Source: Pirellulales bacterium
GTDB taxonomy: Bacteria > Planctomycetota > Planctomycetia > Pirellulales > JAEUIK01
Assembly: GCA_019694455.1 (NCBI GenBank)
Contig: JAIBBY010000006.1
Location: forward strand, 59,090 to 123,089
DNA length: 64,000 bases
Direction of reading: 5' to 3'
The notes below the pieces were generated by a model. That model made no database searches, was not told the origin of the DNA, and worked only from the letters and a program-made list of their open reading frames with translations. Positions within the stretch are counted from its first letter, which is position 1, and every line of letters begins with the position of its first letter. A program made the translations under genes and the position numbers. This document shows, piece by piece, positions 16,650-24,937 of the stretch.

Positions 16650-17327
16650 GTGAGTCAGTCGCCCGTACGAATCAAGATGATTCTCTCCATGCCGTTTGCT
16701 GAGAACACCTATGTTGCCCACCTCGAAGGACGCCAGGACTGCGTGGTGGTTGATCCGGGCATGGAACCGGAGAAGATCGTTGACTACCTGGACGAAGCCA
16801 AGCTGACGCCGGCCGCCATCCTGCTGACGCACGGCCATGCCGATCACATTGCCGGCAACGCCGCGCTCAAGGACCGCTGGCCCGCCGCGCCGTTGGTCAT
16901 CGGACACGCCGAGGCGAACAAATTGGTCGACGCGCAGGCCAACCTGTCTGGCGCCTTCGGCCTGCCGATCACCAGTCCCCCGGCCGACACGCTGTTGCGC
17001 GAGGGGGAGGTCTACGAGGCGGCGGGCTTTCGGTTTGAAGTTTACGAGATACCGGGGCACTCGTCGGGGCACATCGTGTTTGTCTGCCGCGACGTTGCGC
17101 CGATCGTCATCTTTGGCGGCGACGTACTATTCGCCGGCAGCATTGGCCGGACCGATTTTCCGGATGGAGATTTCAACCTGCTGGCCAGCGGCATCCGCGA
17201 CAAGCTGTTTGTGCTGCCCGACGACGCTGTGGTGCTGTCTGGTCATGGCGACCCGACGACGATCGGGGAGGAGCGGCGGGGCAATCCGTTTGTGGGCGAG
17301 AACGCGGGCGCTTACGGGCTGGATTGA
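16650..17327 (+). CDS. MBL-fold hydrolase (glyoxalase II-like)
   Basis: A 225-residue metallo-beta-lactamase-fold hydrolase resembling hydroxyacylglutathione hydrolases. Zinc ligands appear in order: THGHADHIAG (H-x-H-x-D-H), IPGHSSGH, GGDVLFAGSIGRTDF (bridging Asp) and the C-terminal LSGHGDPTTIG. The compact length without the C-terminal substrate domain of true glyoxalase II means thioester or other ester substrates are possible. GTG 16650 was chosen because GGAGG lies 4 nt upstream (16641-16645) and the domain starts with VRIKMILSMPF. It is cytoplasmic and convergent with the glycosyltransferase gene. Confidence 0.88.
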   Translation: MSQSPVRIKMILSMPFAENTYVAHLEGRQDCVVVDPGMEPEKIVDYLDEAKLTPAAILLTHGHADHIAGNAALKDRWPAAPLVIGHAEANKLVDAQANLSGAFGLPITSPPADTLLREGEVYEAAGFRFEVYEIPGHSSGHIVFVCRDVAPIVIFGGDVLFAGSIGRTDFPDGDFNLLASGIRDKLFVLPDDAVVLSGHGDPTTIGEERRGNPFVGENAGAYGLD

Positions 17328-17403
17328 GGGGGCGGCGCATTGATGCGCGCAAGCTGCCAGGTTTGTTCGCGCGGTCCGCACCTTCACGGAACGGATTAAC
17401 GCT

Positions 17404-18417
17404 CTAATCGCGCGCATACGCAGCACGTGCGATGCTAGCGACTGCGCTGTAGAAGTGTTGTAGACGACTCAGTTCACGGTGAGCGCACAACTTCGTCATG
17501 CAAATCGCGACATCGATTCGCCACCCCCACACAGCGCATACGGTCTGGTAACAGTTCCATGCCTCGGAGTATCTGCCCGACTGCCGTAGCGCGTAGGCAA
17601 TTCCCATGCATGCATTGCGAGTATTGATCCAATCGGCCTGGCGGACTGAAATTGACCTCTGCTGCGCGCTTAAATACCTGCTCACACACTGGACAAAGTC
17701 CGCTTCCACCAATTGTCGATCTCTCGACAAATTATGGTCATGCAGCCGCCGCTGGTAGTGAATATCTTCCAGGTAGGCGACCGGCCCCTGCGTGGAGAGC
17801 CAGCAGAGGAACTCGTGATCAGCAATTCGCAAGTTTTCGTCCACGCCGCCCTTTCGTCGCCAATCGGATCGACGAAAGCTAAACCCGGGAAAGCCCATCA
17901 CGAAGCATCCATGCTCAAATAGCAGCTTGAGCATCGCATCACCAGGGATCTCCCAAAATCCATTCCTTGCGACGCCGATCTCTCGCAAACGTTCCAGCAC
18001 CTCATATGACTGCATCTTGCGCAGTGGGTCGCGTGTAGTCGCTGAACATGAGAACGCGAACGCAATGTGTGGGTTCTCACGCAACACGCGCGATTCACGT
18101 TCAATCTTGGTGGGGGACAATAGATCGTCTTGATCCAACACCACGATGATCTCCCCTCGCGCGTCGGCAATGCCCTGGTTCATGGGCCGCGATGGGCTGC
18201 CAGAATTCACTGCGCAGCGGATCGTGCGCAGCGGGATTTTCGATGTCCGAGACCAAGCGTCGACTATGCTGCTCGAACGATCTGTTGAAGCATCATCCAC
18301 TACAATGATTTCGCATGGAGCCTCCGTCTGCGCAGCCACCGACCGAAGCGCGTCCAAGATGTAGCGCGCCCCGTTGAACATGGGAATGACAATCGAGGTT
18401 TCCAAGCGGTCGATCAA
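17404..18417 (-). CDS. Family 2 glycosyltransferase
   Basis: A 337-residue inverting GT-A glycosyltransferase. Features: SIVIPMFNGARYI at the start, IIVVDDASTDRSSSIVD (nucleotide-binding Asp), NSGSPSRPMNQGI and VVLDQDDLLSP (DxD-like metal site). The C-terminal half is variable, with LRIADHEFLCWLSTQG as a possible acceptor loop. It probably adds a sugar to a surface polysaccharide. I prefer TTG 18417 because GGAG lies 7 nt upstream; TTG 18432 would lie before that site. Base composition is clearly less GC-rich than the flanking genes and no other sugar gene is adjacent, pointing to an orphan, possibly transferred gene. Confidence 0.85.
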   Translation of the reverse strand: MIDRLETSIVIPMFNGARYILDALRSVAAQTEAPCEIIVVDDASTDRSSSIVDAWSRTSKIPLRTIRCAVNSGSPSRPMNQGIADARGEIIVVLDQDDLLSPTKIERESRVLRENPHIAFAFSCSATTRDPLRKMQSYEVLERLREIGVARNGFWEIPGDAMLKLLFEHGCFVMGFPGFSFRRSDWRRKGGVDENLRIADHEFLCWLSTQGPVAYLEDIHYQRRLHDHNLSRDRQLVEADFVQCVSRYLSAQQRSISVRQADWINTRNACMGIAYALRQSGRYSEAWNCYQTVCAVWGWRIDVAICMTKLCAHRELSRLQHFYSAVASIARAAYARD

Positions 18418-18626
18418 TCGAATTCTCCGCAAGCGGTTTTCGTTGGTTAGTTATGTGAACCCGGCGCACAACTCGCTTCGCGCAAGGTAGGGACAATGGC
18501 CGCTAAGGTGGACAGCGCCCCCCTCGGCCCGGCACTACCTGGCAAATGTGCGACGCCTTCGACTCACAATCAGCGGGCGAGTCTCTCAGAACTCGTTGCA
18601 GACGGGCTGCCCGGCGCAGAACCTCC

Positions 18627-18668
18627 CCTATTCACTAAGACGACGGCGGCCATGCAAAACGGACACGC
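18627..18668 (+). repeat. Two-armed 42-nt intergenic element, copy A
   Basis: The left arm CCTATTCACTAAGACG (18627-18642) is separated by exactly 15 unrelated nt from the right arm AACGGACACGC (18658-18668). Copy B at 35291-35332 has the same arms (one mismatch in 27) and the same 15-nt spacing. Both are followed by ATGG and a T tract. It lies upstream of both the glycosyltransferase (minus) and uvrA (plus) genes. Confidence 0.75.
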
Positions 18669-18712
18669 CCAGATGGATTTTTTTTCGTGAACTTGTGTAT
18701 TGCCGTCGCCTG

Positions 18713-18750
18713 ACATGGGGGACTTGCAACGTAAAACCTATCCCCCATGT
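18713..18750. promoter_or_regulatory. 10-bp inverted repeat upstream of uvrA
   Basis: ACATGGGGGA (18713-18722) and its perfect reverse complement TCCCCCATGT (18741-18750) are separated by 18 nt, about 154 bp before the uvrA start. The arm spacing of about 2.6 helical turns could suit a dimeric repressor; no LexA box is seen within it. Confidence 0.4.
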
Positions 18751-18903
18751 GCAGCAGGGGTTATGCTCAAGGTTTGTATTGTTTGCAAATTGCGGCGGAG
18801 GGAGCCCGCCTGCCAGAAAAGGCCCAGGCGCCTGGGGGCAGATCGGCGGGAAGGGAGCCAGATCAGCAGGCTGCGTCCGCCAAAATTGTTGCCGGAGCCG
18901 TGG

Positions 18904-21768
18904 ATGAGTCAGGGCCGCCAGATCGAACTGCGGGGGGTGGAGGTCCACAACCTCAAGCAGATCGACCTCGATATTCCGCACCGCCAGCTAGTGGTGGTTT
19001 GCGGTTTGAGCGGCAGCGGCAAGAGCAGCCTGGCCTTCGACACCCTGTTTGCCGAAGGTCAGCGCCGCTACATCGAAACCTTTTCGGCCTATACCCGCCA
19101 GTTTCTTGAACAGCTCGAAAAGCCGGCGGCGGAGCGGATCGACCACATTCCCCCCGCCATCGCGGTGGGCCGCCAGCCACTATCGCGGTCGAACCGCGCC
19201 ACAGTGGGCGCCGCCACCGAGATCACACATTATCTGCGGCTCTTGTATGCCCATCTGGGTGAAGTCTTTTGCCTCTCGTGCGGACAGGCCGTGCGGCGCG
19301 ACTCACCGCAAAGCGTGGCGGCCGAGTTGCAAGCTCTGCCCGAGCGGACGCGCTTTTTGGTGACGTTTCGCGTGCCGATCGAAGACGGCCGGGCGCAGTT
19401 GGCCAGCGCGGCCGAGTCGCTGCGCGAAGACGGCTTTGCCCGCGCGATCGTGGGGGGGCAGACCATCGAACTGGGGACGGCGATTGAGAACCTGTCGCGA
19501 CTATCAGACGATGCCGCCGGCGCGCACGAGATGTTTGGGGTCGTCGATCGACTGGCCGCCGGCGGGGCGCAGGAGCGGTTGATTGACTCGCTCGAAACGG
19601 CGTTTCGCAAAGGCGAGCAAGGGGCCGTGGTGTTCGTCGAGCGGCCAGAGGGCGGCGCCATTGCCACCGGGCCCGAATATTCGCTGGACGGCAAGGCGTG
19701 GACGCGGCGGGGTTACAGCGCGCAATTGCGCTGCGATGCGTGCGAGCGCGAGTATCCAGAACCCGAACCGCGGCTTTACAGCTACAACAGCCCGCTGGGG
19801 GCTTGCCCGCGCTGCGAGGGATTTGGCAATGTCGTCGATCTCGATCTGGATTTGATCGTGCCCGACCCGCGCAAGTCGATCAAAGAGGGGGCGATCGCGC
19901 CGTGGAACACGCCGGCGTACCATCACGAATTGGAAGAGTTGTTGGCGCTGGCGCCCGACTACAACCTGCCGGTTGAGATACCGTTTCGCAAGCTCGAAGC
20001 CGAGCATTTGCGACTGATCACCGAGGGGGTAGCCGAGCGCCAATTTGGCGGCTTGGTGGGCTTTTTCGACTGGCTGGAGCGGCGCAAGTACAAGATGCAC
20101 GTGCGCGTGTTTCTCAATCGTTGGCGCAGCTACCGGTTATGCCCGGTGTGCGAGGGGCGACGACTGCGCGACGAGTCGCTGGCGACCCGCGTGCTGGGCA
20201 AGAACATCGCCGAGCTATGCGCGCTGAAGATCGCGGACGCGGCGGCGCTGTTGGGCGAACTGCGGCCTGCCCCCGAGCAGGGCGCGCTGGCGCGGATGAC
20301 GGTCGACCAGATTCGCGGGCGGCTGGGCTATTTGATATCGGTGGGACTGGGCTTTCTGACGCTCGATCGCAGTCTGCGCGCGCTCAGCGGCGGCGAGGCG
20401 CAGCGCGTGGCGCTGACGGCGGCGCTGGGTTCCAGCCTGGTGAACGCATTGTATGTGCTCGACGAGCCGAGCGTGGGACTGCATCCGCGCGACAGTCAGC
20501 GGTTGGTCGAGAGCATCCGGCGGCTGCGCGATCGGGGCAACACCGTGGTGGTGGTGGAGCACGAGGAGGAGTTCATTCGCGCGGCCGATCAGGTTATTGA
20601 GATCGGCCCTGGCGCTGGCGATCGCGGCGGGCAGGTGGTGTTTCAGGGGACGCCGCGCGAAATGGAAGCTAGCCCGAACAGTCTCACCGGCGACTACCTG
20701 TCGGGGCGACGCTTGATTCGCGCGCCGGAGAAACGCCGCCAACCGAACCATGGCTGGATTCGGCTGGCCGGCGCGCGCGGCAACAATCTCAAGAACATCA
20801 CGGTCGAGTTTCCGCTCGGCCTGTTGTGCGTGGTGACCGGTGTGAGCGGAGCGGGCAAGAGCACGCTGGTGCAAGACACGCTCTATCCCGCGTTGTGCCG
20901 GCGGATGCGCAAGGAGTCGGTCAAGCCGCTCGACTTCGACGACGTGTTTGGCGATGGTCAGATCAACGATGTGACGATGGTGGATCAAAGCCCGATCGGC
21001 CGCTCGCCGCGCTCGAACCCGGTGACGTACATCAAGGCGTTCGACGAGATTCGCGAAGTCTTTTCGGAGACGGTCGACGCGCGCACGCGGAATTACACGG
21101 TCGGTAATTTCAGCTTCAACAGCGCGGAGGGACGCTGCGAGATGTGTCAGGGGGAAGGCTACCTGCAGATCGACATGCAGTTCATGGCCGACGTGTACAT
21201 GAAATGCACCGAATGCCAAGGCGCCCGCTATCGCAGCGAGATTTTGGATGTCGAGTATCGCGGCCGCAACATCGCCGAGGTGCTGGACATGACCGCCCGC
21301 GAGGCGTTCACCTTCTTTCGCGGTCATCCCAAGGCGCAGGCCCGGCTCAAGCAGTTGATCTCGGTGGGGCTGGACTATGTGCGGCTAGGGCAGCCGGCCA
21401 ACACCCTGTCGGGCGGAGAGGCGCAGCGGCTGAAGCTGGCGGCGTATCTCTCCAGCGCGCGGCGTGGGCGCACCTTGTTCATCCTCGACGAGCCGACCAC
21501 CGGGCTGCACTTTGCGGATGTGGTGCAACTGATTGATTGTTTCGACGCGCTGCTGGCGGTGGGACATTCGCTGATCGTCGTCGAGCACAACTTGCAGCTT
21601 GCCAAGGCGGCCGACTATGTGATTGACTTGGGGCCCGAGGCCGCCGAGGCGGGAGGGAGCGTGGTTGCCACCGGCACGCCAGAGATGGTGTCGCGCAACG
21701 CGAACTCGATTACCGGCAAGTATCTGGCCAAGGTGTTGGCCGACGAATTGGCCGAGCAACGAGCCTAG
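18904..21768 (+). CDS. uvrA: Excinuclease ABC subunit A, divergent type
   Basis: A 954-residue DNA-damage recognition ATPase that loads UvrB in nucleotide excision repair. It has two ABC modules. Module 1 has Walker A GLSGSGKSS (34-42), a UvrB-binding insertion, a zinc site (CDACEREYPEPEP, then CPRC), signature LSGGEAQRVAL and LYVLDEPSVGLHPRD. Module 2 has Walker A GVSGAGKST (646-654), a zinc site (CEMCQGEGY and CTECQGARY), LSGGEAQRLKLAAYL and LFILDEPTTGLHFAD. Motifs such as RVALTAALGSSLVNAL and QPLSRSNRATVGAATEI depart from canonical UvrA, so it may be a second UvrA-class copy. ATG 18904 has GGAG 6 nt upstream. It is followed 6 bp later by a GH2-like gene. Confidence 0.92.
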   Translation: MSQGRQIELRGVEVHNLKQIDLDIPHRQLVVVCGLSGSGKSSLAFDTLFAEGQRRYIETFSAYTRQFLEQLEKPAAERIDHIPPAIAVGRQPLSRSNRATVGAATEITHYLRLLYAHLGEVFCLSCGQAVRRDSPQSVAAELQALPERTRFLVTFRVPIEDGRAQLASAAESLREDGFARAIVGGQTIELGTAIENLSRLSDDAAGAHEMFGVVDRLAAGGAQERLIDSLETAFRKGEQGAVVFVERPEGGAIATGPEYSLDGKAWTRRGYSAQLRCDACEREYPEPEPRLYSYNSPLGACPRCEGFGNVVDLDLDLIVPDPRKSIKEGAIAPWNTPAYHHELEELLALAPDYNLPVEIPFRKLEAEHLRLITEGVAERQFGGLVGFFDWLERRKYKMHVRVFLNRWRSYRLCPVCEGRRLRDESLATRVLGKNIAELCALKIADAAALLGELRPAPEQGALARMTVDQIRGRLGYLISVGLGFLTLDRSLRALSGGEAQRVALTAALGSSLVNALYVLDEPSVGLHPRDSQRLVESIRRLRDRGNTVVVVEHEEEFIRAADQVIEIGPGAGDRGGQVVFQGTPREMEASPNSLTGDYLSGRRLIRAPEKRRQPNHGWIRLAGARGNNLKNITVEFPLGLLCVVTGVSGAGKSTLVQDTLYPALCRRMRKESVKPLDFDDVFGDGQINDVTMVDQSPIGRSPRSNPVTYIKAFDEIREVFSETVDARTRNYTVGNFSFNSAEGRCEMCQGEGYLQIDMQFMADVYMKCTECQGARYRSEILDVEYRGRNIAEVLDMTAREAFTFFRGHPKAQARLKQLISVGLDYVRLGQPANTLSGGEAQRLKLAAYLSSARRGRTLFILDEPTTGLHFADVVQLIDCFDALLAVGHSLIVVEHNLQLAKAADYVIDLGPEAAEAGGSVVATGTPEMVSRNANSITGKYLAKVLADELAEQRA

Positions 21769-21774
21769 GAGCAC

Positions 21775-22671
21775 ATGAGCCCAGCCAATCACCTCGATCG
21801 TGCCCGCGTCTTCTTCGGTCGGTTATCGACCACCGAGGCGCGCGTGTATGTCGAGCTGCCCGAGGCGGCGGCGGGCGCGAGTCTGCACGGCATGGTGGTT
21901 GGCCCGCGCTCGCGCTACGCCAAGACGCTGCCAGCGCGACTGCCGCTACGCCCGGTGAAGGCAACCGCTGGGCTATTGGCCGAGGCGTTTGTGCCCGATC
22001 CGTGCTTTTGGTCTGCCGATTCGCCGTATCTCTATGATGTCGAGATCGAGCTGATCCAAGACGGCGCGGTGATCGAACAAGCGACTCGCTTGTTGGGGCT
22101 GCGACCCCTTGGCGCCAGCGGCCGACAACTACGTTATGAAGGCAAGAACTGGGTGCTGCGCGTGGCGGGCAGCCTGGACGCGTTTGAGTTTTCTGATCTG
22201 CATGAGCAGGAACTGGCGGTCGTGGCCACGCATCCCGACGACCAATTTTGCCGAGAGTGCAGCGAGGCAGGGGTGCTGATTGTCGCCGACCTGGACGGCG
22301 GCCTGGCGATCGACCAAGAACTGGAGCGCCTTGCCCGTTGGCCCGCAGTGGGACTGGCGTATATGGTGAACCCAGAAGAAGTGCCCGCCGATCCGCGTGT
22401 TCACGCACGCAACATCTTGTTGCTGCATCGTGTGTCAGACGACCCGCGGGCGCTGCCGTGGGCCGATGCGGTTTGTGTCCGAGTCGATGAACTTTCGGCA
22501 CTGCCGGCGGCGCTTGTACAGATGGAGAAGCCGGTAATCGCATGGCGCCCGAGCGGCGAACGAGTTGGCGCGATCGAAAATCGCCGGGCGGTTGATCGGC
22601 TACAACGCGATGTCGCGTTATATTTATCTGAACATCCCGCTGGCGCCGAGCCGGCCGGTTACTGGGCATAA
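21775..22671 (+). CDS. GH2-like domain protein without visible catalytic site
   Basis: 298 residues of uncertain function. Residues about 60-130 look like the immunoglobulin-like and barrel-entry region of family 2 glycoside hydrolases (VPDPCFWSADSPYLYDVEIE, then TRLLGLRPLGASGRQLRYEG, matching the G-R-x-x-x-N-G-K style turn). The remaining part looks like a shortened barrel (VATHPDDQFCRECSEAGVLI, VGLAYMVNPEEV). No NE catalytic pair typical of GH2 is present, so it is probably not a hydrolase. There is no signal peptide. The start is 6 bp after the uvrA stop, with AGGAGC just before the ATG, so it is likely cotranscribed with uvrA. Confidence 0.6.
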   Translation: MSPANHLDRARVFFGRLSTTEARVYVELPEAAAGASLHGMVVGPRSRYAKTLPARLPLRPVKATAGLLAEAFVPDPCFWSADSPYLYDVEIELIQDGAVIEQATRLLGLRPLGASGRQLRYEGKNWVLRVAGSLDAFEFSDLHEQELAVVATHPDDQFCRECSEAGVLIVADLDGGLAIDQELERLARWPAVGLAYMVNPEEVPADPRVHARNILLLHRVSDDPRALPWADAVCVRVDELSALPAALVQMEKPVIAWRPSGERVGAIENRRAVDRLQRDVALYLSEHPAGAEPAGYWA

Positions 22672-22683
22672 GCGAGTCAACCC

Positions 22684-23286
22684 ATGCAGCGCCCCACGCC
22701 TTGGCACATTGTCTGTTTGTTGTCGCTGATGGCTGGCTGCGGCCAGCAAACGCCGATCGAGGCGCCGATCGCCGGCACGCCCGCCGAAAAGGAGCTGGTC
22801 GCCGACGCGATGCAAGAGATGATGAAGCCCAGTCCCAAGGGCTGGGACGCCAGCGGCGACCCAGCCGAGTCGCTGGCGCGACTGGCGGAGCACACGCGCG
22901 GTCAGTTCGCCCACTATCAGGAGGTGGAGAAGCTGATCTTTCCGCCGGGCTTTGTGCGGCGCGTGACCGAACCGCTGGAAGTGACTTCCGAGCTGACGGA
23001 CAACACGCACGGCGTGGTGCGCGTGCGGTATCAAAAAAAGAGCTCGATCATTCATCCCACCAGCGAGGCGGCCGAGGCCGATCACGAACTGCTCCCTCGG
23101 CCATCGGCGCAAACGCGCGCGCAGATGGAGGGCCCTCTCTCTCCCAAATGGGAACCAACCACCATCACCGTTGAGTATGACCTGCAAGATGGGCCGCATG
23201 GCCGGCGCTGGCAGCGCGGCGCGTGGAAGTCGGATTCCAAAATCGCCGAGGGAGATGACTTCTTAGATCGCGTGGGCCTGCCGTAG
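22684..23286 (+). CDS. Putative lipoprotein of unknown function
   Basis: A 200-residue protein with a lipoprotein signal (VCLLSLMAGC, lipid-attachment Cys19), followed by a Pro/Ala-rich stretch and about 150 soluble residues. No known domain is recognised; VRVRYQKKSSIIHPTSEAAE and TITVEYDLQDGPHGRRW suggest a beta-rich fold. It begins 12 bp after the GH2-like gene, extending the uvrA transcript. It is probably anchored to a membrane facing the periplasm. Confidence 0.6.
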   Translation: MQRPTPWHIVCLLSLMAGCGQQTPIEAPIAGTPAEKELVADAMQEMMKPSPKGWDASGDPAESLARLAEHTRGQFAHYQEVEKLIFPPGFVRRVTEPLEVTSELTDNTHGVVRVRYQKKSSIIHPTSEAAEADHELLPRPSAQTRAQMEGPLSPKWEPTTITVEYDLQDGPHGRRWQRGAWKSDSKIAEGDDFLDRVGLP

Positions 23287-23341
23287 CGTGGTCCGGATCG
23301 CTCGACGCCTGAACTGACCCCACCGCGACGCACTGAAAAAA

Positions 23342-24379
23342 ATGGCCGATCCCCGCCTCGATCGTTACGCCCGCCAGTCTCTCTATCCGCCGATTGGCCG
23401 CGAGGGACAAGAGCGGTTGCTCGCCAGTCGCGCGCTGGTTTGCGGTTGCGGCGCCTTAGGCAGCGTAATCGCCAGCACACTCGCCCGCGCCGGCGTGGGC
23501 CATTTGCGGATCGTGGATCGCGACTTTTTGGAATTGAACAACCTGCAGCGCCAGGTGCTGTTTGACGAGGACGACCTGGCTGCCGGTCTGCCCAAGGCGA
23601 TCGCCGCCGAGCGCAAGTTGCGGCGCATCAACTCGCAGATCGAGATCGAAGCGCATGTGGCCGACGTGAACTCCGAAAACGTGCTGGCCTTGAGCGAAGG
23701 CGTTGATGTGATTGTCGACGGCACGGACAACTTTGAGATCCGCTTTCTGTTGAACGATGTGGCCATCAGCCAAAACATTCCCTGGGTCTACGGCGGTTGC
23801 ATCGGCGCCGAAGGGCAAACGCTGACCATCTTGCCCGGCGAAACGCCGTGCCTGCGCTGCTTGATGCAAGAGGCGCCGCCGCCGGGGACGATGCCGACCT
23901 GCGACACGGCGGGCATCGTGGCGCCAATTATTGGGGTGATTGCATCGATCGAGTCGATGGAGGCGATCAAGATTTTGGCGGGCAAGCGCGACGCGGTGAG
24001 CCGAAAGCTGGCCGTGATTGACCTGTGGGACAACGGCTTGCGACAGGTAAAGGTGGACGTGCTGCGCCAGGATGGGGGCTGCGAGACATGCGGACAGCGA
24101 CAATTTCCCTGGCTGGCCGGCGAGCGCGGCAGTCACAGCGCGGTGCTTTGCGGCCGCAACGCCGTGCAGATTCACCCGCCGCGCGGCGAGCGGATTGACC
24201 TGGCCGCGCTGGAACAAAAACTGACGGCGCTGGGGCGAGTAGCGCGCAATCCGTTCTTGCTGCGCTTCGCCGTGGACGACTACGAGTTGACCATCTTCCC
24301 CGATGGCCGGGCGATCATCGGCGGCACCAATGACATCGCGGCCGCGCGCACGATCTATTCGCGCTACGTGGGGGCTTGA
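23342..24379 (+). CDS. ThiF/MoeB/HesA-family adenylyltransferase
   Basis: A 345-residue E1-like enzyme that adenylates the C-terminal Gly of a ubiquitin-like sulfur carrier (MoaD/ThiS type). The nucleotide loop is ALVCGCGALGSVIAS. VDRDFLELNNLQRQ is the classical ThiF motif, with DGTDNFEIRFLLND after it. Zinc Cys pairs are CLRC and CETC, and MPTCDTAGIV holds a candidate thioester Cys. After the second zinc pair (about residue 245) a C-terminal domain of about 85 residues (LRFAVDDYELTIFPDGRAII, ending AARTIYSRYVG) replaces the rhodanese domain of MoeBR types. No carrier gene is adjacent. The ATG follows an A-rich leader without a clear Shine-Dalgarno. Confidence 0.88.
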   Translation: MADPRLDRYARQSLYPPIGREGQERLLASRALVCGCGALGSVIASTLARAGVGHLRIVDRDFLELNNLQRQVLFDEDDLAAGLPKAIAAERKLRRINSQIEIEAHVADVNSENVLALSEGVDVIVDGTDNFEIRFLLNDVAISQNIPWVYGGCIGAEGQTLTILPGETPCLRCLMQEAPPPGTMPTCDTAGIVAPIIGVIASIESMEAIKILAGKRDAVSRKLAVIDLWDNGLRQVKVDVLRQDGGCETCGQRQFPWLAGERGSHSAVLCGRNAVQIHPPRGERIDLAALEQKLTALGRVARNPFLLRFAVDDYELTIFPDGRAIIGGTNDIAAARTIYSRYVGA

Positions 24380-24447
24380 TCGAGTTCAACTGGCGGCGGG
24401 GATCGCCTGCCGTGGTGGCGGCGCCCAAGTTCAGCACCGCGCAGCGG

Positions 24448-24466
24448 CCCCCTCTCAAGCAGGGGG
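24448..24466. terminator. GC hairpin between convergent genes
   Basis: CCCCCT and AGGGGG arms flank a 7-nt loop in the 99-bp gap between the convergent ThiF-like and thioesterase genes. It might stop transcripts from both sides, but there is no T tract. Confidence 0.35.
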
Positions 24467-24478
24467 AGCGCAGGTGAA

Positions 24479-24937
24479 TCACGCGCCCGGCCGCTCGGCG
24501 AGCAACTGAGGGTTCTGCTCAAGCTCGGCCATGCGCCGGACCATCTCGCGCGGCAGCGGCTTGGCCTTGGCCGCGGCGTAATCGACGAAGAGGCAAACGC
24601 TCGATCCATCGGCGGCCACGCTGCCATCGGCGAGATCGCGAATCGTGTAGGCGATGACGAACGACTTGCCGCCGACGCCGGTCACGTCGGCGGTGACGGC
24701 GACCGTGCCAGGAAAGCGAAGCTGCTTGCGAAAGTTGAGACTGGCGGTGACCATGCCCGGGCCGTCGGTCGGCTGGTCTTTGAACCGGTCGACGCCGAGC
24801 GCCTCGAAGTAGGCGATGCGCGCATCTTCACAGTACTGAAAATAGACGATGTTGTTCACATGTCCCAGCGCGTCCATATCGCCCCAACGAATTGGGCACT
24901 CGATCGTCACGCCGGGCGCGCTGGGCGACTGGCTCAT
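24479..24937 (-). CDS. Acyl-CoA thioesterase (4HBT, YbgC/FadM type)
   Basis: A 152-residue hot-dog-fold thioesterase cleaving an acyl-CoA or related thioester in the cytoplasm. The opening IECPIRWGDMDALGHVNN contains the catalytic Asp of the 4HBT signature (D-x-D-x-x-G-H-V-N-N type). NFRKQLRFPGTVAVTADV follows as the second strand block. Its start codon overlaps the stop of the phosphodiesterase gene upstream (ATGA, 24934-24937), so the two are translationally coupled, perhaps handling lipid breakdown products. Preferred substrate cannot be read from sequence. Confidence 0.85.
   Translation of the reverse strand: MSQSPSAPGVTIECPIRWGDMDALGHVNNIVYFQYCEDARIAYFEALGVDRFKDQPTDGPGMVTASLNFRKQLRFPGTVAVTADVTGVGGKSFVIAYTIRDLADGSVAADGSSVCLFVDYAAAKAKPLPREMVRRMAELEQNPQLLAERPGA

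Larger units (their letters stand above)
18433..18903. other. Intergenic region upstream of uvrA
   Basis: About 470 bp between the divergent glycosyltransferase and uvrA genes. It holds a copy of a two-armed 42-nt element (18627-18668), an 8-T run at 18678-18685 and a 10-bp inverted repeat (18713-18750). Translated frames reaching back to 18700 before uvrA are not UvrA-like. Confidence 0.55.

Noticed and set aside
18700..18903. N-terminal extension of UvrA
   Set aside because: The 68 additional residues are Cys/Arg/Pro-rich without similarity to UvrA. ATG 18904 has a GGAG site 6 nt upstream and directly precedes the conserved IELRGVEVHNL block.
20215..21327. Long open minus-strand frame opposite uvrA
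   Set aside because: Composition is dominated by complements of uvrA codons, with no domain features.
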